In this document: in pieces, positions 12,156 through 24,175 of the stretch
Layout: each line of letters opens with the position of its first letter
How positions within the stretch are numbered: position 1 is the first letter of the stretch
Source of the DNA: Labia minor
Taxonomy: Eukaryota > Arthropoda > Insecta > Dermaptera > Spongiphoridae
Assembly (NCBI GenBank): GCA_963082975.1
Contig: OY720344.1
Coordinates: 27,749,172 to 27,813,171 of the forward strand
Direction of reading: 5' to 3'
DNA length: 64,000 bases
Program-made: the position numbers and the translations under genes
The notes under the pieces: generated by a model
Database searches by the model: none
Seen by the model: only the letters and a program-made list of their open reading frames with translations
What the model was told of the DNA's origin: nothing

Positions 12156-12757
12156 CTAGCTGCTCCGAGCGCCTTCCAGGCGCTCTTCACACCTAGACGG
12201 GGGCTCCGCCCCCTGTACCCCCGAATGATACATGGTATTTGGTTGAAAGTCTGTATGTAAAAGGTTTTCATCCATTTTGTTTCAATCAGTATAAGTAGAT
12301 AAGATATATATTTGTTTTCTTGGAAAATATATTTTAATTTAAGCAACAACAAATTTCCCTAGTATAATAAGTAAGATTTATAGACTATTTCATATTATTA
12401 TTTATATATTTACTAATATATTTGTGGCTCTTTGCATTTATTTAAGTAGATTTTAATTAATTAAATAATTACTATTTTCTAAGTTTATGAACATTATTTT
12501 TTTTTATAAATTATATTAATTAAAATTTATTTTCTTATTTCTGTTTGTTCTTTATTTTACATATATATGTACAAAACACAAAACAACAACACAGACAGAC
12601 ACACAGACATTGCCTTTTATATATATAGATAGATTAAAACCTTCCCTGGGATGCCCACAACAATCCCTGAAAGTTTCACCGTAATCGGACGGGTAGTTTT
12701 TGAGAATTTGACAGACACACAGACACACAGACATTGCCTTTTATATATATAGATAGA
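12156..12757 (-). mobile_element. Complete short non-autonomous Helitron (602 bp)
   Basis: On the minus strand it starts TCTATCTATATATATAAAAG (5' TC) and ends with a perfect 7-bp stem hairpin (GAGCGCC/GGCGCTC) a few bases before the terminal CTAG. It is flanked by A at the 5' side and T at the 3' side. These are the diagnostic Helitron features; there are no inverted repeats and no target duplication. A second copy of the 5' end (12600-12632) lies inside, so the 5' terminus is duplicated. There is no Rep/helicase coding. Confidence 0.75.
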
Positions 12758-14224
12758 TGTAAGAATGTAAGTATATCTATATAATATGAAAAACAAATAT
12801 TATAATGAATTTTAATAAAACAATTTATTTGAGATTATAATATCGCAAATACTAATCATTTATATAAATTATCAATGAATATTAATTGATTTAAGTTCTT
12901 TATGGACATTCAATATAAAACGTTTCGATTCTGTTATTTGTTTAATAAATAAAATGAAAATAATAAACAAATAAAATCATATTGAAATAGATTTGATAGA
13001 TTATATATTTATTATCTCTTTAATTTACAATCTGTTATAAGATTTGATAGATAAGGGATATTTTTTTTGTTCAGTGTAATTTAGAAAATGTTAAAATGGT
13101 TTGTCAATAAATAAGAGTTTGACTCCATAAATTAGTATTGTATTAATTTCAAATAAATTTAAGGTTCCTTTCAGAAGAATCATACTAATTTTATTTCAAA
13201 TAATTTTTAGAAACTATATATATGTGTGTATTTACAAATAATTTTAACTAAATTCCTATGAGGAAGTTATGAAGGCTATGCATCACTTTAGGATTCTTTC
13301 TCTAAAATACTATAAGCCAATATTTCAGAAAGAGTGTATATTTACAAGATATGAAAACATATACATAATATATATAACATTTTTAGATTGAAGTTTTTGT
13401 ATAATATTTTAATAAATAATAGAATAGCAATTTTGAAAGGTCTATTCAGGTCATTTTACTTGCATGAAAATATGAGATTATGTTAAGAGATAAAAACATG
13501 GATCTTATAATATAAATTACTATATTAATAGAACATGATGATAAATAGCAGGAATAAAATTTAATATTGTTAGACGTGATAGTGTTTTTGATGATTTAAA
13601 TAAGAATAAAAAAAAAAAAAAATTCAACGGCCTCGCATCGTTTGTGTTAGTTTATAAAAAAACTTTTTTCATTATTTTTCCGGTCATAGGGGCTTGGTCA
13701 CATCTCCGCACATGTTATGTAACACCCTTTACACTAATATTTTTAAATAGGGAAGAAAAATGAAACGAGAGAAAAAGATGCCAAAAGAGCGAATGTTGAT
13801 AAGGGTGCGTCCTCGTGCATTAAACAATCATTATGACTCTCATAAATATCGATTGGCACATGAGCCCTTCTGGTTGAAATTTCACTTTAATATGAAAACA
13901 AGTGAGAATTTATGGATTCTTCTGACTTTGGTAGTTCTTCTCTGTCTCCGAAAAAAAGTATCCCAACAAACAAAGTGGCGTATTCATTTTCTCTCTCTCT
14001 TATCGGAAAAGTTAACCTTCGGAAAAAATATTTAATGTTGGACCATTTGGGGGTGACAAGGGGAGAATCGATTAGACACTTTCAATATTTAATTAATTTC
14101 TTTGTAGTAAATTAGATTATAATCTTAATTTAATAGAAAAATAAAAATTGGGTTTTCAATTTTTTACATTTAGATATATAATTTATATAATATTTATTAA
14201 ATATATATATAAAAATATTAAAGA
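12758..14224. other. AT-rich intergenic; one weak open frame
   Basis: The frame at 13760-14035 (91 codons) has Lys/Arg-rich and hydrophobic segments but no motif I recognise and no supporting signal. It lies in the least AT-biased part (13620-14060). I do not call it a gene. Confidence 0.4.
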
Positions 14225-14226
14225 TA

Positions 14227-14718
14227 CGAGGACAGGTCAATAAGTCCGTGACTTTTTGAATCTCCCTTCTCTTAAATGAAGTGGCAACATTGATCCAGTC
14301 AGCAGACAACTATCAGCTGAATCCTGTCTAAATTTGAGTGAGCTGAGTCTTTTAGTTTTTGTTTGACATCCATTAATAGGAGACTACCTCGTGATTTGAG
14401 AAGAAAATGGAAAAAAGTCAATTTTCATGAAAGTCCATGATCCTCCCATAATCCTCCCTCATCCGACCTATTCTCTGGATTTAGCCCCGAGTGACTATTT
14501 AATTGTTTCCAAACCTAAAACAATGAAATTATCTCACAAACAAATACCTGTTTTGATGTCCTGGGCAAATCTTATTTTTTGGAAGGGGTAAAAAAAATTG
14601 GAGAAACGTTGAGCGGAGTATAAAGCTCAAAGGAAACTCCGTTAAAAAATTAAGTAAATTTTTATTCAATAACCTGTGTTTCATTTTAAAAAGTCACCGA
14701 CTTATTGGCCTGCCCTCG
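14227..14718 (+). mobile_element. Internally deleted mariner-type element (492 bp)
   Basis: Terminal inverted repeats CGAGGACAGGTCAATAAGTC and, inverted at the right end, CGAGGGCAGGCCAATAAGTC are flanked by TA dinucleotides (14225-14226 and 14719-14720), as expected for Tc1/mariner. Inside, plus-strand translation retains a relic of the third catalytic region (SLDLAPSDY, near 14475-14505). Most of the transposase is gone. It could be mobilised only in trans. Confidence 0.75.
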
Positions 14719-14722
14719 TATA

Positions 14723-15530
14723 CTAGGTCTACCGGTATGAAGTGAGCATTTTTTTGTGAAAATCAAACACTAATTTTGAATGGGAAAGTAAAAACAAATT
14801 ATTCAGAATAGTGTTTTCTATTTTGACCAACTTACTGGCAATTTGTGGATACCACGCCAATATAAATTGGTCATTTGAATCAAACCAACCAGACACCCAA
14901 TTTCCGACATCTTTGTAGGAAGTGCTTCCAATGATGAAAACAAATGATAGTCAAGGGCCCAAATCTGGTAAATAGGGCGGGTGAGATAGCAGCTTCCAGC
15001 CAAGTGTTTTGATTGTATGGTACACCCGTTTTGATTTATGTACAGGTGCATTGTCCTGTAATAAAATTACTTTTACGTGTCTTCTGGCTCATTCTGGAAA
15101 TTTTTCGATTAATATTATTACATTTTTCAAATTGATTCGTATTAACAGTTTCTTTAGGTTTAGAAGCTCATGATACACCACACCTTTCTGGTCCCACTAA
15201 ACACAGATCATTGCCTTCTTGACGAATTGATCTTGATTTGCAGTCGCTGTTGATGGTTGACTCGAAATTACTCTAGATTTTTTACGTTTAGGATTCTTAA
15301 AATAGATATATTTTTCTTCGACAGTAACAATTCGATGCAAAACTGATTTTCTTTTATGTCTTTGAAGCAAAATTTCACAAGTGTTTTTCGATTTTTCAAT
15401 CTGTCTTTCGTTCAATTCATGTATCACCCATTTTCTGCACTTTTGGATCTTTTCCATAGCTTTTAAACGGTCAGAAATTGTTTTTTGTACAACTTTTAAC
15501 ATTACTGCCATTTGCTTTTGTGTCAAAGTA
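14723..15530 (-). pseudogene. mariner transposase pseudogene
   Basis: The minus strand carries most of a mariner transposase in several frames. The segment at 15197-15526 has TQKQMAV...VQKTISDRLKAM and HELNERQIE, then a VEEKYIYF relic of the first catalytic region. An intermediate stretch reads like WWDQKGVVYHELLKP, and 14818-15060 holds LQDNAP and a third-catalytic-region relic ending ALDYHLF. Frameshifts separate the pieces and the N-terminal DNA-binding part is missing beyond 15530. The left end abuts the neighbouring mariner at consecutive TA sites (14719-14722), so one element probably inserted beside the other. Confidence 0.75.
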
Positions 15531-15648
15531 TATCAAATAGAGAGAAAAAAAATATATAATAATATTTATATAAAATTGTATAAAAGAGCATGTAGTCTAA
15601 ACCTGAAGAGTGTAAGGCAGAATTAAATAAATAAATAAAATATATATC

Positions 15649-15656
15649 ATTTTTTT
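15649..15656. repeat. 8-bp target-site duplication ATTTTTTT (left)
   Basis: Repeated exactly at 16571-16578, next to the GG-starting Merlin termini. Confidence 0.7.
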
Positions 15657-16570
15657 GGCTAAATTTTACTTTAGGGGCCTTTTTTCTAACACGTGTTTTT
15701 TGATTGATATAAACATATAAAACATATCCCTTTCCATTTTGAGTCAGTCTGAAGCGCGGAACATGGCGGAAAGAAAGAATTTCGAATTAAACGAAAATTT
15801 TTGAAAGTGAACAAAGAAAAAAGAGATCACGGCCAATTTTGTTAATTATTGATTAAATTATTGTTGACATGTTTATTCTATTGTAAATAGATAGATAGGT
15901 GAAAATTATTTATTTATGTAAACAATTTCAATTTCATTTCTTACATGGCGGAAACACTTAATTTAGTGAAAATTCATGATTTGCAATAGTGATAATTTGG
16001 TTCAACAGTTGCAAGATTGGCAATTAATACCAACTGAACCGACATACAAGTGTCCCAAATGTGATGGCCCACTCAAATTAACAAGTGATACAACAAAAGT
16101 GTAAGTTTTCGGTTTTTTTAATTCGGTTTATTTTATTTTAGAAATAGTTTTATCCATACTAAAGTTATTTAAAGACTTTTTCGGTTTTTTAAATTCGGTT
16201 TATTTTATTTTAGAAATAGTTTTATCCATACTAAAGTTATTTAAAGACTTTTTCGGTTTTTTAAATTCGGTTTATTTTATTTTAGAAATAGTTTTATCCA
16301 TACTAAAGTTATTTAAAGACTTTTTCGGTTTTTTAAATTCGGTTTATTTTATTTTAGAAATAGTTTTTATTTTATTTTAGAAATAGTTTTATCCATACTA
16401 AAGTTCAAGCCAAAGCCAGAAGATTTTGATGACGTAACCGACGGGGAAACTTGTGATTTTGATTAGTTCCGCGCATTAATTTCAATAAATAATCATTTTT
16501 TGAACATTATTTTGTGTTATTATTCATTTTTTTTAATTTTTAAAAAAGGCCCCTAAAGTAAAATTTGACC
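15657..16570 (+). mobile_element. Internally deleted Merlin element, copy A (914 bp)
   Basis: Ends GGCTAAATTTTACTTTAGGG and, inverted, GGTCAAATTTTACTTTAGGG, flanked by an 8-bp duplication. GG-starting termini with 8-9 bp duplications are typical of Merlin (IS1016/ISXO2-related) transposons. A 5' coding relic begins at ATG 15945 and encodes the zinc-ribbon region (YKCPKCDGPLKLTSDTT), but a frameshift at about 15975 gives an early stop. A 3' relic ends EDFDDVTDGETCDFD and a stop at about 16465. The catalytic core is missing. In its place lie about four ~71-bp tandem copies (16107-16405) of an intron-like sequence that starts GTAAGT-like and ends TTATTTTAG. Confidence 0.8.
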
Positions 16571-16578
16571 ATTTTTTT

Positions 16579-17149
16579 AATGAGTATTTTACTATGAAAA
16601 AGGGTGATACGCTCTCATTCTCTTTTGAAATTAATAATATTAATTTAATTTATCTATTATCTATTGTATCGAATTTATAACCTTATGAAGAGCCATGTAC
16701 ATAATTTATATATATATTTATATATAAGTTTAATACATAGCGGTTTATTATGTTCATGATATTTTCGATGATAATGAAAATGATATGATTAGATTATCGT
16801 ATTATCATTAACGTTATTAGTTAAAAAAACAATTAACAATGTAATTATATTTAAATAGTCAAAATTTTTGATATTAATAGAAAACAAATTATTTAGCTAA
16901 CAATTCCTTATAATCAAAGATATTAAATTTTAATTAAATTTTTTTAATACAATTATTTCATTATGTAATAAATTGGAATATTGATATATATTATGAAAAA
17001 TAAACCTAGAAGTAAATATCTATCTAATCTTATTATGCTAGCTAATTTATTAGAAATTTTAATACATTATGTGAGAGGATTAGTATGTTTCACTTTAAAA
17101 ATTAGCTGGAGTGTCTCCACTCGACTATCTCACAATTTGAATTGGATTA
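16579..17149. other. AT-rich intergenic, nothing recognised
   Basis: Only low-complexity AT DNA. A Helitron-like TTATTATGCTAGCTAA motif at 17028-17043 also occurs inverted near 20805 but has no terminal hairpin. Confidence 0.45.
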
Positions 17150-17370
17150 AATAACATAATATATTATATTTAAATTAAATTTAATTAATAATAAATTATA
17201 AATTAAAATTAATAGATAATAATTATTAAACCAGCGCATGTTTGGCTCTTTGTTGATGGCACCACGTCACGTGTTGGCGCGTGAGATTTGCAGTGTAAAA
17301 AATTAATTCTGGTACTTTCAGCGATTCAATCAAGTTGAAATTCTATATATAGCAGTTTTATACAATTTTT
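17150..17370 (-). repeat. Inverted partner of repeat 10063-10280
   Basis: GGTGCCATCAA...CACGTGACGTGG and neighbouring sequence recur in opposite orientation 7 kb upstream. No terminal structure is visible. Confidence 0.7.
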
Positions 17371-17409
17371 GTATATTATATATTTGTATATATTTGTATT
17401 ATATATTTA

Positions 17410-17640
17410 TATTTGTAAATGGGTTCTCAGAAGCCGCTCGAACGATTTTTTTGAAAGATAATAATTATAAAGAAAAATCGAGTTTTATTGATCACATCTC
17501 TAAGAAAAATCATCTTCATTAGTTTTTTTTTAATTTAAATAGATATGACGTCACAAATGACGTCACATCCAGTGCCTCTTATATCTTATAATATTATAAA
17601 TAGTACCGGGACCCCGAGCCTCCGCTCGGTAATTAAATTA
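17410..17640 (+). repeat. TGACGTCA dispersed repeat, third copy
   Basis: Two GACGTCA sites (17546-17552 and 17558-17564) follow the shared GATCACATCTC...AAAATCATCTTCATTAG segment. It ends in a GC hairpin, CCGAGCCTCCGCTCGG (about 17611-17626), which could be a Helitron-type terminal hairpin, but no CTRR terminus follows. Confidence 0.6.
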
Positions 17641-18357
17641 AAAAAATGATTCATTATTATTGGGTTTGGCTGATATTATTGATACCTGATTCACCGAATC
17701 GCCATTCAAATAATAACATACAAACAGAAAAATAGGCCTGTTGATATAAAATATATACCGCTCGACCCATTAACAAATTTATACAATTTATTATTATATA
17801 TACTTTACAAATTTTACATGTTTCTTATTTATTACAATTGGGTTTGACTGATAATATTAATATTTGATTCACCGAATCGTCATTCAAATAATTTAAAAGA
17901 ACATACTATACCTCTATTTTTTTCAATATATATTCAATAATCGCAGAAATTATGTCTTTCTGTTGGGAAATTTTGACGTCAAAATTAGCTGAACCGATTT
18001 CGATGAAATTACATCACAATATTCTTGCATATCTCAGAAATTAATTTTTGAAAAATTTGGTATCTACATGTTGTCATTCAAAGAATGTTTATGTTTTTGT
18101 CCCGGTATTATAGTATTATTCTCTAAAAAGATTAATGATTTTTCTCAAATTCTTAATGTTTAGATAATTGAAAAATAAAAATAAATAAAGTTTGTATATA
18201 TTACTTAAAACGTGCAAATGGATCAATTTAGGAATTTTGTTTTGTTTTGGTTTTTCAAAGGTTTTTTTACACAAAAGCTATTGATAGAAGAAAGTTAAGA
18301 CAGAAAAAACTATTCAACTTTTACAAATTGTTTCCTAACTACTTTGTTTGAAAGTTA

Positions 18358-18416
<59 letters not shown>

Positions 18417-19371
18417 TTTATATTTGATCCATCAATATGTAATGGAGACCAAAAAAATCTGTTATGTTTAGTTTTTTTTCTTAAAATAATTTAGGATAAA
18501 TAAAATACATATTTTCCTATTTAATAAAATTTAAAAATAGTAAAACTATTTTAAATATTGAAATTTTATAACTTTTCTATTACTGTAAACGAAAGAAACA
18601 AAATGATTGTAAAAAATCGAGTAGGAGCCCAATGTAGGGTGGGGGCGTTGGCTCAGAAGAATAAAGGGGGTACTAGCAGTGTATATATTATTATAAATAA
18701 ATATAATATTTACAATGATTGTATATAAAATAATATAATAATATTAAAATTTCTTGTTAAATTATGAATATTTTTTTTGGGTAGGAGACTTAATTTTTTA
18801 ATTTTATCCTCGGGCCTTAACTTTTCTTTATTAACCCTGTAGATTAGATTTTTGTATTTATTCATAATTTAAATTCCTTTCTAACATTTTTAAGATGTGT
18901 TCCATTTGTCCTTTTATCCTCATATGTTCAAATTTTGTAGTAAGATTATAAACATTAAGGCGCTTTTTTTGTTAGTGCTTTGTCAATTATTTTCTTTTGA
19001 ACAATTTAAAATATATAAAAATAATTCTTGTTTTTTAAGATTAATTAATTTTTTATTATAACGTTTTAATCAACTTCACTTCGTGACTGTTTATTAGCTC
19101 AAATGAAAAAATCCAATTGCGTAACAAATTTTAAAAGATTTATGGTTTTCATAAATTCACATATTCTCAATCAGATAAAAAACACTTATCGTAATTAATT
19201 TAGAAGAAATTGTGTGACTTGTTATTGGAGTGTTTTAGTGTGATATATGCGTCAAGAAAGAATAAAGAATTTTAATTGCATAGAAATTATATAGAAAGCA
19301 AATGAAAACTACATACACAGATATATATTTAATTCTTTGAACAGCATCAAGTACAACATTTAAATTTTATG
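17641..19371. other. Intergenic with repeat copies and TA microsatellite
   Basis: Two copies of a GATTCACCGAATCG(C/T)CATTCAA repeat (about 17690 and 17868) and a TA run at 18364-18414. A GC-richer patch at 18620-18680 matches nothing I recognise. Confidence 0.5.
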
Positions 19372-20010
19372 TTACACTGTTTTAAAGATGGTATCAGTTA
19401 GATGGTGTCCATTACTCTCAATGTACTGAGTTAAGCGAATTTTAAAGTTTCGTGTAACTCTTTCCAGCATATCGATGGGAATGGGGGCGACAGCTTGGCG
19501 AATGTTGTTCTTCAGATCAACCAGGGTCCTAGGACGATCGTTGTAAACAATTGATTTAAGATAGCTCCATAAAAAATAGTCACACGGAGCTAAATCAGGT
19601 GACCGTGTTGGCCATTGCAGATCACCCCTCAAGGAGATGATGCGTCTTGGGAAGTTTTGCTGCAAAACACGCGCTATGTGTTGTGTTGAACCATCTTGCT
19701 GGAACAATACATCTCCCACATCCATCTCATTGAGTGCTGGCAGGAAAAATTTCTGAATCATGCTGACGTAACGGCCAGAAGTCACCGAAACTGTCTGTTC
19801 GTTCTCTACAATAAACCATGAACCAATTATTCCAACTCTCGATAGTACACACCAAACAGTTACACGTTGCAAATGTAGGGGACGTTGATGGAGTTTTCTG
19901 GGGTTAACAGGGGTTAACACGGCTCCAATAGTGCATGTTCTGCTTATTTACAGATCCCGAAAAATGAAAGTGAGCTTCATCACAGAAAAAAATATTCGTC
20001 CTTTCCGTAA
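19372..20010 (-). pseudogene. DD37D mariner-like transposase, N-terminally truncated
   Basis: An open frame of 182 codons (19372-19920) carries the core of a mariner-like transposase. VTVWCVLSRVGIIGSWF is the segment after the first catalytic Asp; FQQDGSTQHIAR holds the second, and SPDLAPCDYFLWSYLK the third. I count 37 residues between the second and third Asp, so this is the DD37D (maT-like) group. The first catalytic region (CDEAHFHFSG) is readable upstream to about 20010 but out of frame across a short GTTAACCCC duplication near 19910. The DNA-binding N terminus is absent, so it is a dead or domain-only copy. Confidence 0.8.
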
Positions 20011-20539
20011 TGCTAGCTAAAGCAAGCGGAGCTTAAAACTTTAAACCCCGCCCTCTCGACTGCGCCTAACCCCACCCATCTCTGAGCAACCACTGCTTCA
20101 GGGCACCAAGTGCAAATAACCAAACTGTTCTGCCCCACCATAGATTTGTCAGGCTTATGGAGAAATTATTTTATTGTTATTAGTCTTAGATAAAATGATA
20201 AATATCTTAAATTGAATTTAATGATTTTACTTTTTTTAAATTAATATTTTAATTATTAAAGGGATTTTTATTTAAAGACAACATTATTCGTAAATTTTAT
20301 TTATTAAATTAAAATAATTATTGTACGTTTCGATTGCTTATTTTGCAATCGTTCTCAAGTACTGTGCGCTTGTTCGGACTCAGCAAACTAACTGCAAATG
20401 ACCGTTATTGGCTTCTTATATATAACCACGTCAGCACCCAAAATAAATATTATAGTATTAACATTAAAAATATTGAAATAAAAAATAATAGTTTGATTTA
20501 ATAAATTAAAATATTATAAACATTTTTATATATAGTGGG
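20011..20539. other. Intergenic; unassigned moderately GC segments
   Basis: Segments 20030-20165 (C-rich on the plus strand) and 20315-20450 (with the short palindrome CGATTGC...GCAATCG) stand out in composition but resemble nothing I can name. Confidence 0.4.
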
Positions 20540-20820
20540 AATTTCTCAGGGAGGTAGGGACGTCAGATAGGCAACAACTTTTATTCCAAATGTTCTCTCC
20601 CTTCCTGTGACGTCATGAAGGGCTGGGTGACGTTTAAATTAAGGAAAAACTAATGAAGATGATTTTTCCCAGAGATGTGATCAATAAAACTCAATTTTTT
20701 TTTATAAATACTATCTATGGTGTGAATTTCAAAAAAATCGATCGAGCGTTTTCTGAGAACCCATTTACAAATATATATAGAACATACATATATACAATTT
20801 TAGCTAGCATAATAAGATTA
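20540..20820 (-). repeat. TGACGTCA dispersed repeat, inverted copy
   Basis: The reverse complement of the 1345-1425, 5531-5700 and 17410-17580 family, including TGACGTCATGAAGGGCTGGG (inverted in 1399-1418) and GATGTGATCAATAAAACTCA. The open frame at 20653-20874 lies entirely within this repeat and is not a gene. Confidence 0.65.
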
Positions 20821-20829
20821 GATACAGTT

Positions 20830-22719
20830 TATTTGAAAAATTGGAATGAAATATGTACTACTAAATTAATTTAGTTTTTATATTATTATTATTATCACTA
20901 TTAAATATTCAAATTAAAATTAATTAAAACTTCAAAAGTATATTTAACATGAATATTTTATACTTTTTCTTAACAAAAGAAAATAATTAAAAATAAAATA
21001 TTTATGTTGTTTTCTTCCTCTGTGACTGTTTCGACTTTTTAAAAAGGATAAAAAAATTAAACATGATAAGTTTAAGTTTTCCAATTCTTAAAAGCAAAAT
21101 GATGTAAAGTTTTACAAAACTATGTTAATTTAAAATTCTTTTCATATTTTTTTTTATTATCATCATTCTATATTTCTAGTAAATTAGTTATTCTTTTGGT
21201 ATTATATATGCAAAAACAAAAGAAACTTTAAGAGGTGAAATATTCAAGTGTTGTTAGTATATTTCTTACTAAATATTATACTCGTATATACTGGTAGTTG
21301 TTTCGTTGGAAAAAAGTTGAAAAGTTAAAAAAAAAACAAATTTTAAACGGATGAAATGTTTTTAAATTCTTGGTAATATCCTATATATATGAATCAATAT
21401 TCAAAGAGATAATAAATTAATATATAATTAAAAATTATGTAAGCAATGATAACTAATACATTTTTTCATTAATATCAATACCAATAGCGGATATGATAAT
21501 TAAATATTTTAAAACCTGGATTCACTAATGGCTCTATTTTATTATTTAAAAAAATAATAAATCTGTTAAATCCTCTTTATAGATTAAAAATGATTTATTT
21601 GACCAACAACGTATGTATAATTGTATTTATTCGTTATTCTAAAAGCATGTAATTATAAAAGGTGAATTAATTAATTGGTTAATTACATTTTCCTTGTTAT
21701 ATCTAAATCTAAACTACATAAAATAACGTTATTGTGTATAAATTATTTTGTATTATCTTTTAATTAATAAAGAATATCATATTTTATTTTATTTTTTGTG
21801 AAATTTCTAAAGAACAAAAATATCAGAAAATGTATGAAGAATTTATAATATATTATATTATTTGTTTGTCTTTAATTTACAATTTTTAAATTTACTGAAA
21901 TAAGAACGATTTATTCCTATTGGAAAATATTTTAAAAAATCTCCAAAGCTTATACCTATCATCTTATCTTATCATCTTATCGTATCTTCTCCTGAATAGA
22001 AATAATATTTAAATGCAATGTAGACCAGAGAGTTTAATAGAGTTCCAAAGAAATTAAATGTTTTTTTATCTAGTCCCCTGGTGAAGCCAATTCATGGAAA
22101 TCAGAGGAGCCAATTTGAACATTATCTTGGTTTTGTTAGAAAACAGTGGAAACAGGCTGGCATACTAACCTCTCTTAATAGCCATCCTCTAAATCCTAAT
22201 TCATACATCTTCCAAAAATGGCTTTATAATGCTCTGATTCATCTTTAATAGTATAATTTAACTTGGTTGATAAAAGTAAAAATTATTAGAATCAATATAA
22301 AAGAAATAATTTAATTTAAAAAAATATTAGAAATTTCAATTATTTGATATATTTATTTATTTTCACAAACTAATCAAATATAAACATGTTCTTTTTAGAT
22401 AATGGCTATTCTTGAAAATTAGTAATTTTAAAATTGTCAATTTTGATTAAAAATAACATTTAAATTTTATATGTATAAAAATAAATTAAAAATATATTAA
22501 ATAATTATTGAGAAATTGGGTAATGAATTAGCGACGGTTGATGAGGGAAAGGATAAAATTGAATTAGTTCAGAATAAAATGCAGATATAAAATTATAATA
22601 AAATTGTATATTTAATACTAAAGAATATAATAATTGATACAGAGTAATTATTAAAGAGTTGTTTGTTTATTAAGGTACCGTGGTAAATCAGATAAATTAA
22701 ATGAAATTTAATTTAATAA
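20830..22719. other. AT-rich intergenic, nothing recognised
   Basis: Low-complexity AT sequence. The patch 22060-22230 is more complex, without a long frame or motif. Confidence 0.5.
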
Positions 22720-23140
22720 GCAATTGTAATTTTATATAAGTAAGGGTCGACCACTTAGCTGTATTATAATTAAGAATAGTTGGAGAATTCTAGAGACTTG
22801 AGTCTTCCGTTACAATCATCAGGATTTCTTGGACATCTTAGGCTGCGGCAGTTATCGGCCGCGATGAATCCTCCTGGGGGGTTCACTCAGGGATGAATTA
22901 GTCTCTCTCCCAACATGATGAAGACTATTGTTGTTCATCAATAACGAAAACTCTTCATCCCTCTCCATTGACATCTCTCGAAGATACCATCACTTCCTCT
23001 CTCCACTCAAAGACCTCTGTTTATTGGTCACCTCTCGCAAATATCTTCTGGCAACCAGATGTGCAGGATTTGATGAATTTTTATAAAATAATTCAGGAAA
23101 TATTTTTGTCTTTTCAATAGAAAATATTTTCTTTTCAGTC
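22720..23140. other. Moderately GC segment of unknown nature
   Basis: AAGGGTCGACCAC(T)TAGCTGT near 22740 recurs as AAGGGTCGGCCACATAGCTG near 9293. The neighbouring 300 bp (about 22800-23060) are balanced in composition but lack a long frame. It may be part of a degraded repeat family. Confidence 0.4.
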
Positions 23141-23460
23141 TCTTTGTTCTATCAAAGAGATTTTACCTATTTAATCTATGAGGGTGAGTACGTGTTGATG
23201 TCAATGTTTGTTAGAAATGTCTTTCTAGGATTTTCTCCACCTTTGTGTATTAAAAGCATATTCATACGAATATGTTACAATATATATTGTATACATATAT
23301 ATTTTTATTTATTGCATTTATGTATATACACCGTAGTTATAAATAGCAAGAAAATTTTAAATTTATATTATTTAATTTGGTTATACACATTCCACACCAA
23401 TCTTATATCCCATATAATTTTTAGAAGTATATTTAAAATAAAATCAAAGATCTGAAGATA

Positions 23461-23945
23461 TTAGGTTGGGGAAAAAGAAATCCATTATTTTTACGTGAAC
23501 TTCAAGACTTTATTTAACATGTTTTGCATTGTCCGATTTAGGTCAAATATGCACCATTTTGTTCTATAATTTGTTGCCATTTTAATGGTAGCTTCATTAT
23601 GCCTCTCTCATAAAAGTCTTGGTCCTTATTAGCGAAAAACTCCAGCAATTGATTTTCACACTCTTCCCTTGATGCCAATTTCTTATCACTAAAAAAGTTT
23701 TGCAATGCAAGAAAAAGATGGTAATCGCTTGGTGCGAGGTACGGATTGTATGGTGGATGCATCAAAACTTCCCAACCAACCAAGCTCCCGGAGTTTCTGA
23801 CGAGTCACTATAGAAGTGTGTGGCCTGGCGTTGTCCTGATGGAACATGACACCTCTTCTGTTGGTCAATTCTGGCCGTTTCTGGTCAATTGCTAAGAAAT
23901 GGGTTGATTTCATTACGTTTGGCCAAGGCTTCGCAGATGGAAATT
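23461..23945 (-). pseudogene. mariner transposase C-terminal pseudogene with 3' terminal repeat
   Basis: The left boundary, TTAGGTTGGGGAAAAAGAAA, is a typical mariner-type terminal repeat. On the minus strand MFHQDNARPHTS (second catalytic Asp), then, after a frameshift at about 23785, HPPYNPYLAPSDYHLF (third catalytic Asp) and the C terminus ending IIEQNGAYLT are readable. The spacing is consistent with DD34D. The element is cut off at about 23945 by a non-LTR fragment, so the first catalytic region and 5' terminus are missing. Confidence 0.8.
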
Positions 23946-23959
23946 CGATCCATCATGTT

Positions 23960-24175
23960 TTTTGGTGTTAATAAGAAGTAAAAACAACTCTAAAAGAAAT
24001 GAAGTCCAACAAATCTCCTGCCGATGATGGGATAACGATAGAAGCCATAAAATCTGGCGGTGAGACACTACTTCGTATTCTTACAAAACTCTTCAACCTC
24101 TGCCTTTCTAGAGGAATAACTCCAGTACAGTGGCACAATTCTATTATCATATTAATGCGTAAAAAGGGTGATGTA
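23960..24175 (+). pseudogene. Non-LTR RT N-terminal fragment
   Basis: Plus-strand translation reads LKEMKSNKSPADDGITIEAI, then GGETLLRILTKLFNLCLSRG and WHNSIIILMRKKGD, the entry region (RT blocks 0-2) of LINE-type reverse transcriptases. The LKxMKxxKSPGxDGI motif has Ala in place of Gly. It stops at about 24176 and the catalytic part is missing here. Confidence 0.7.
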
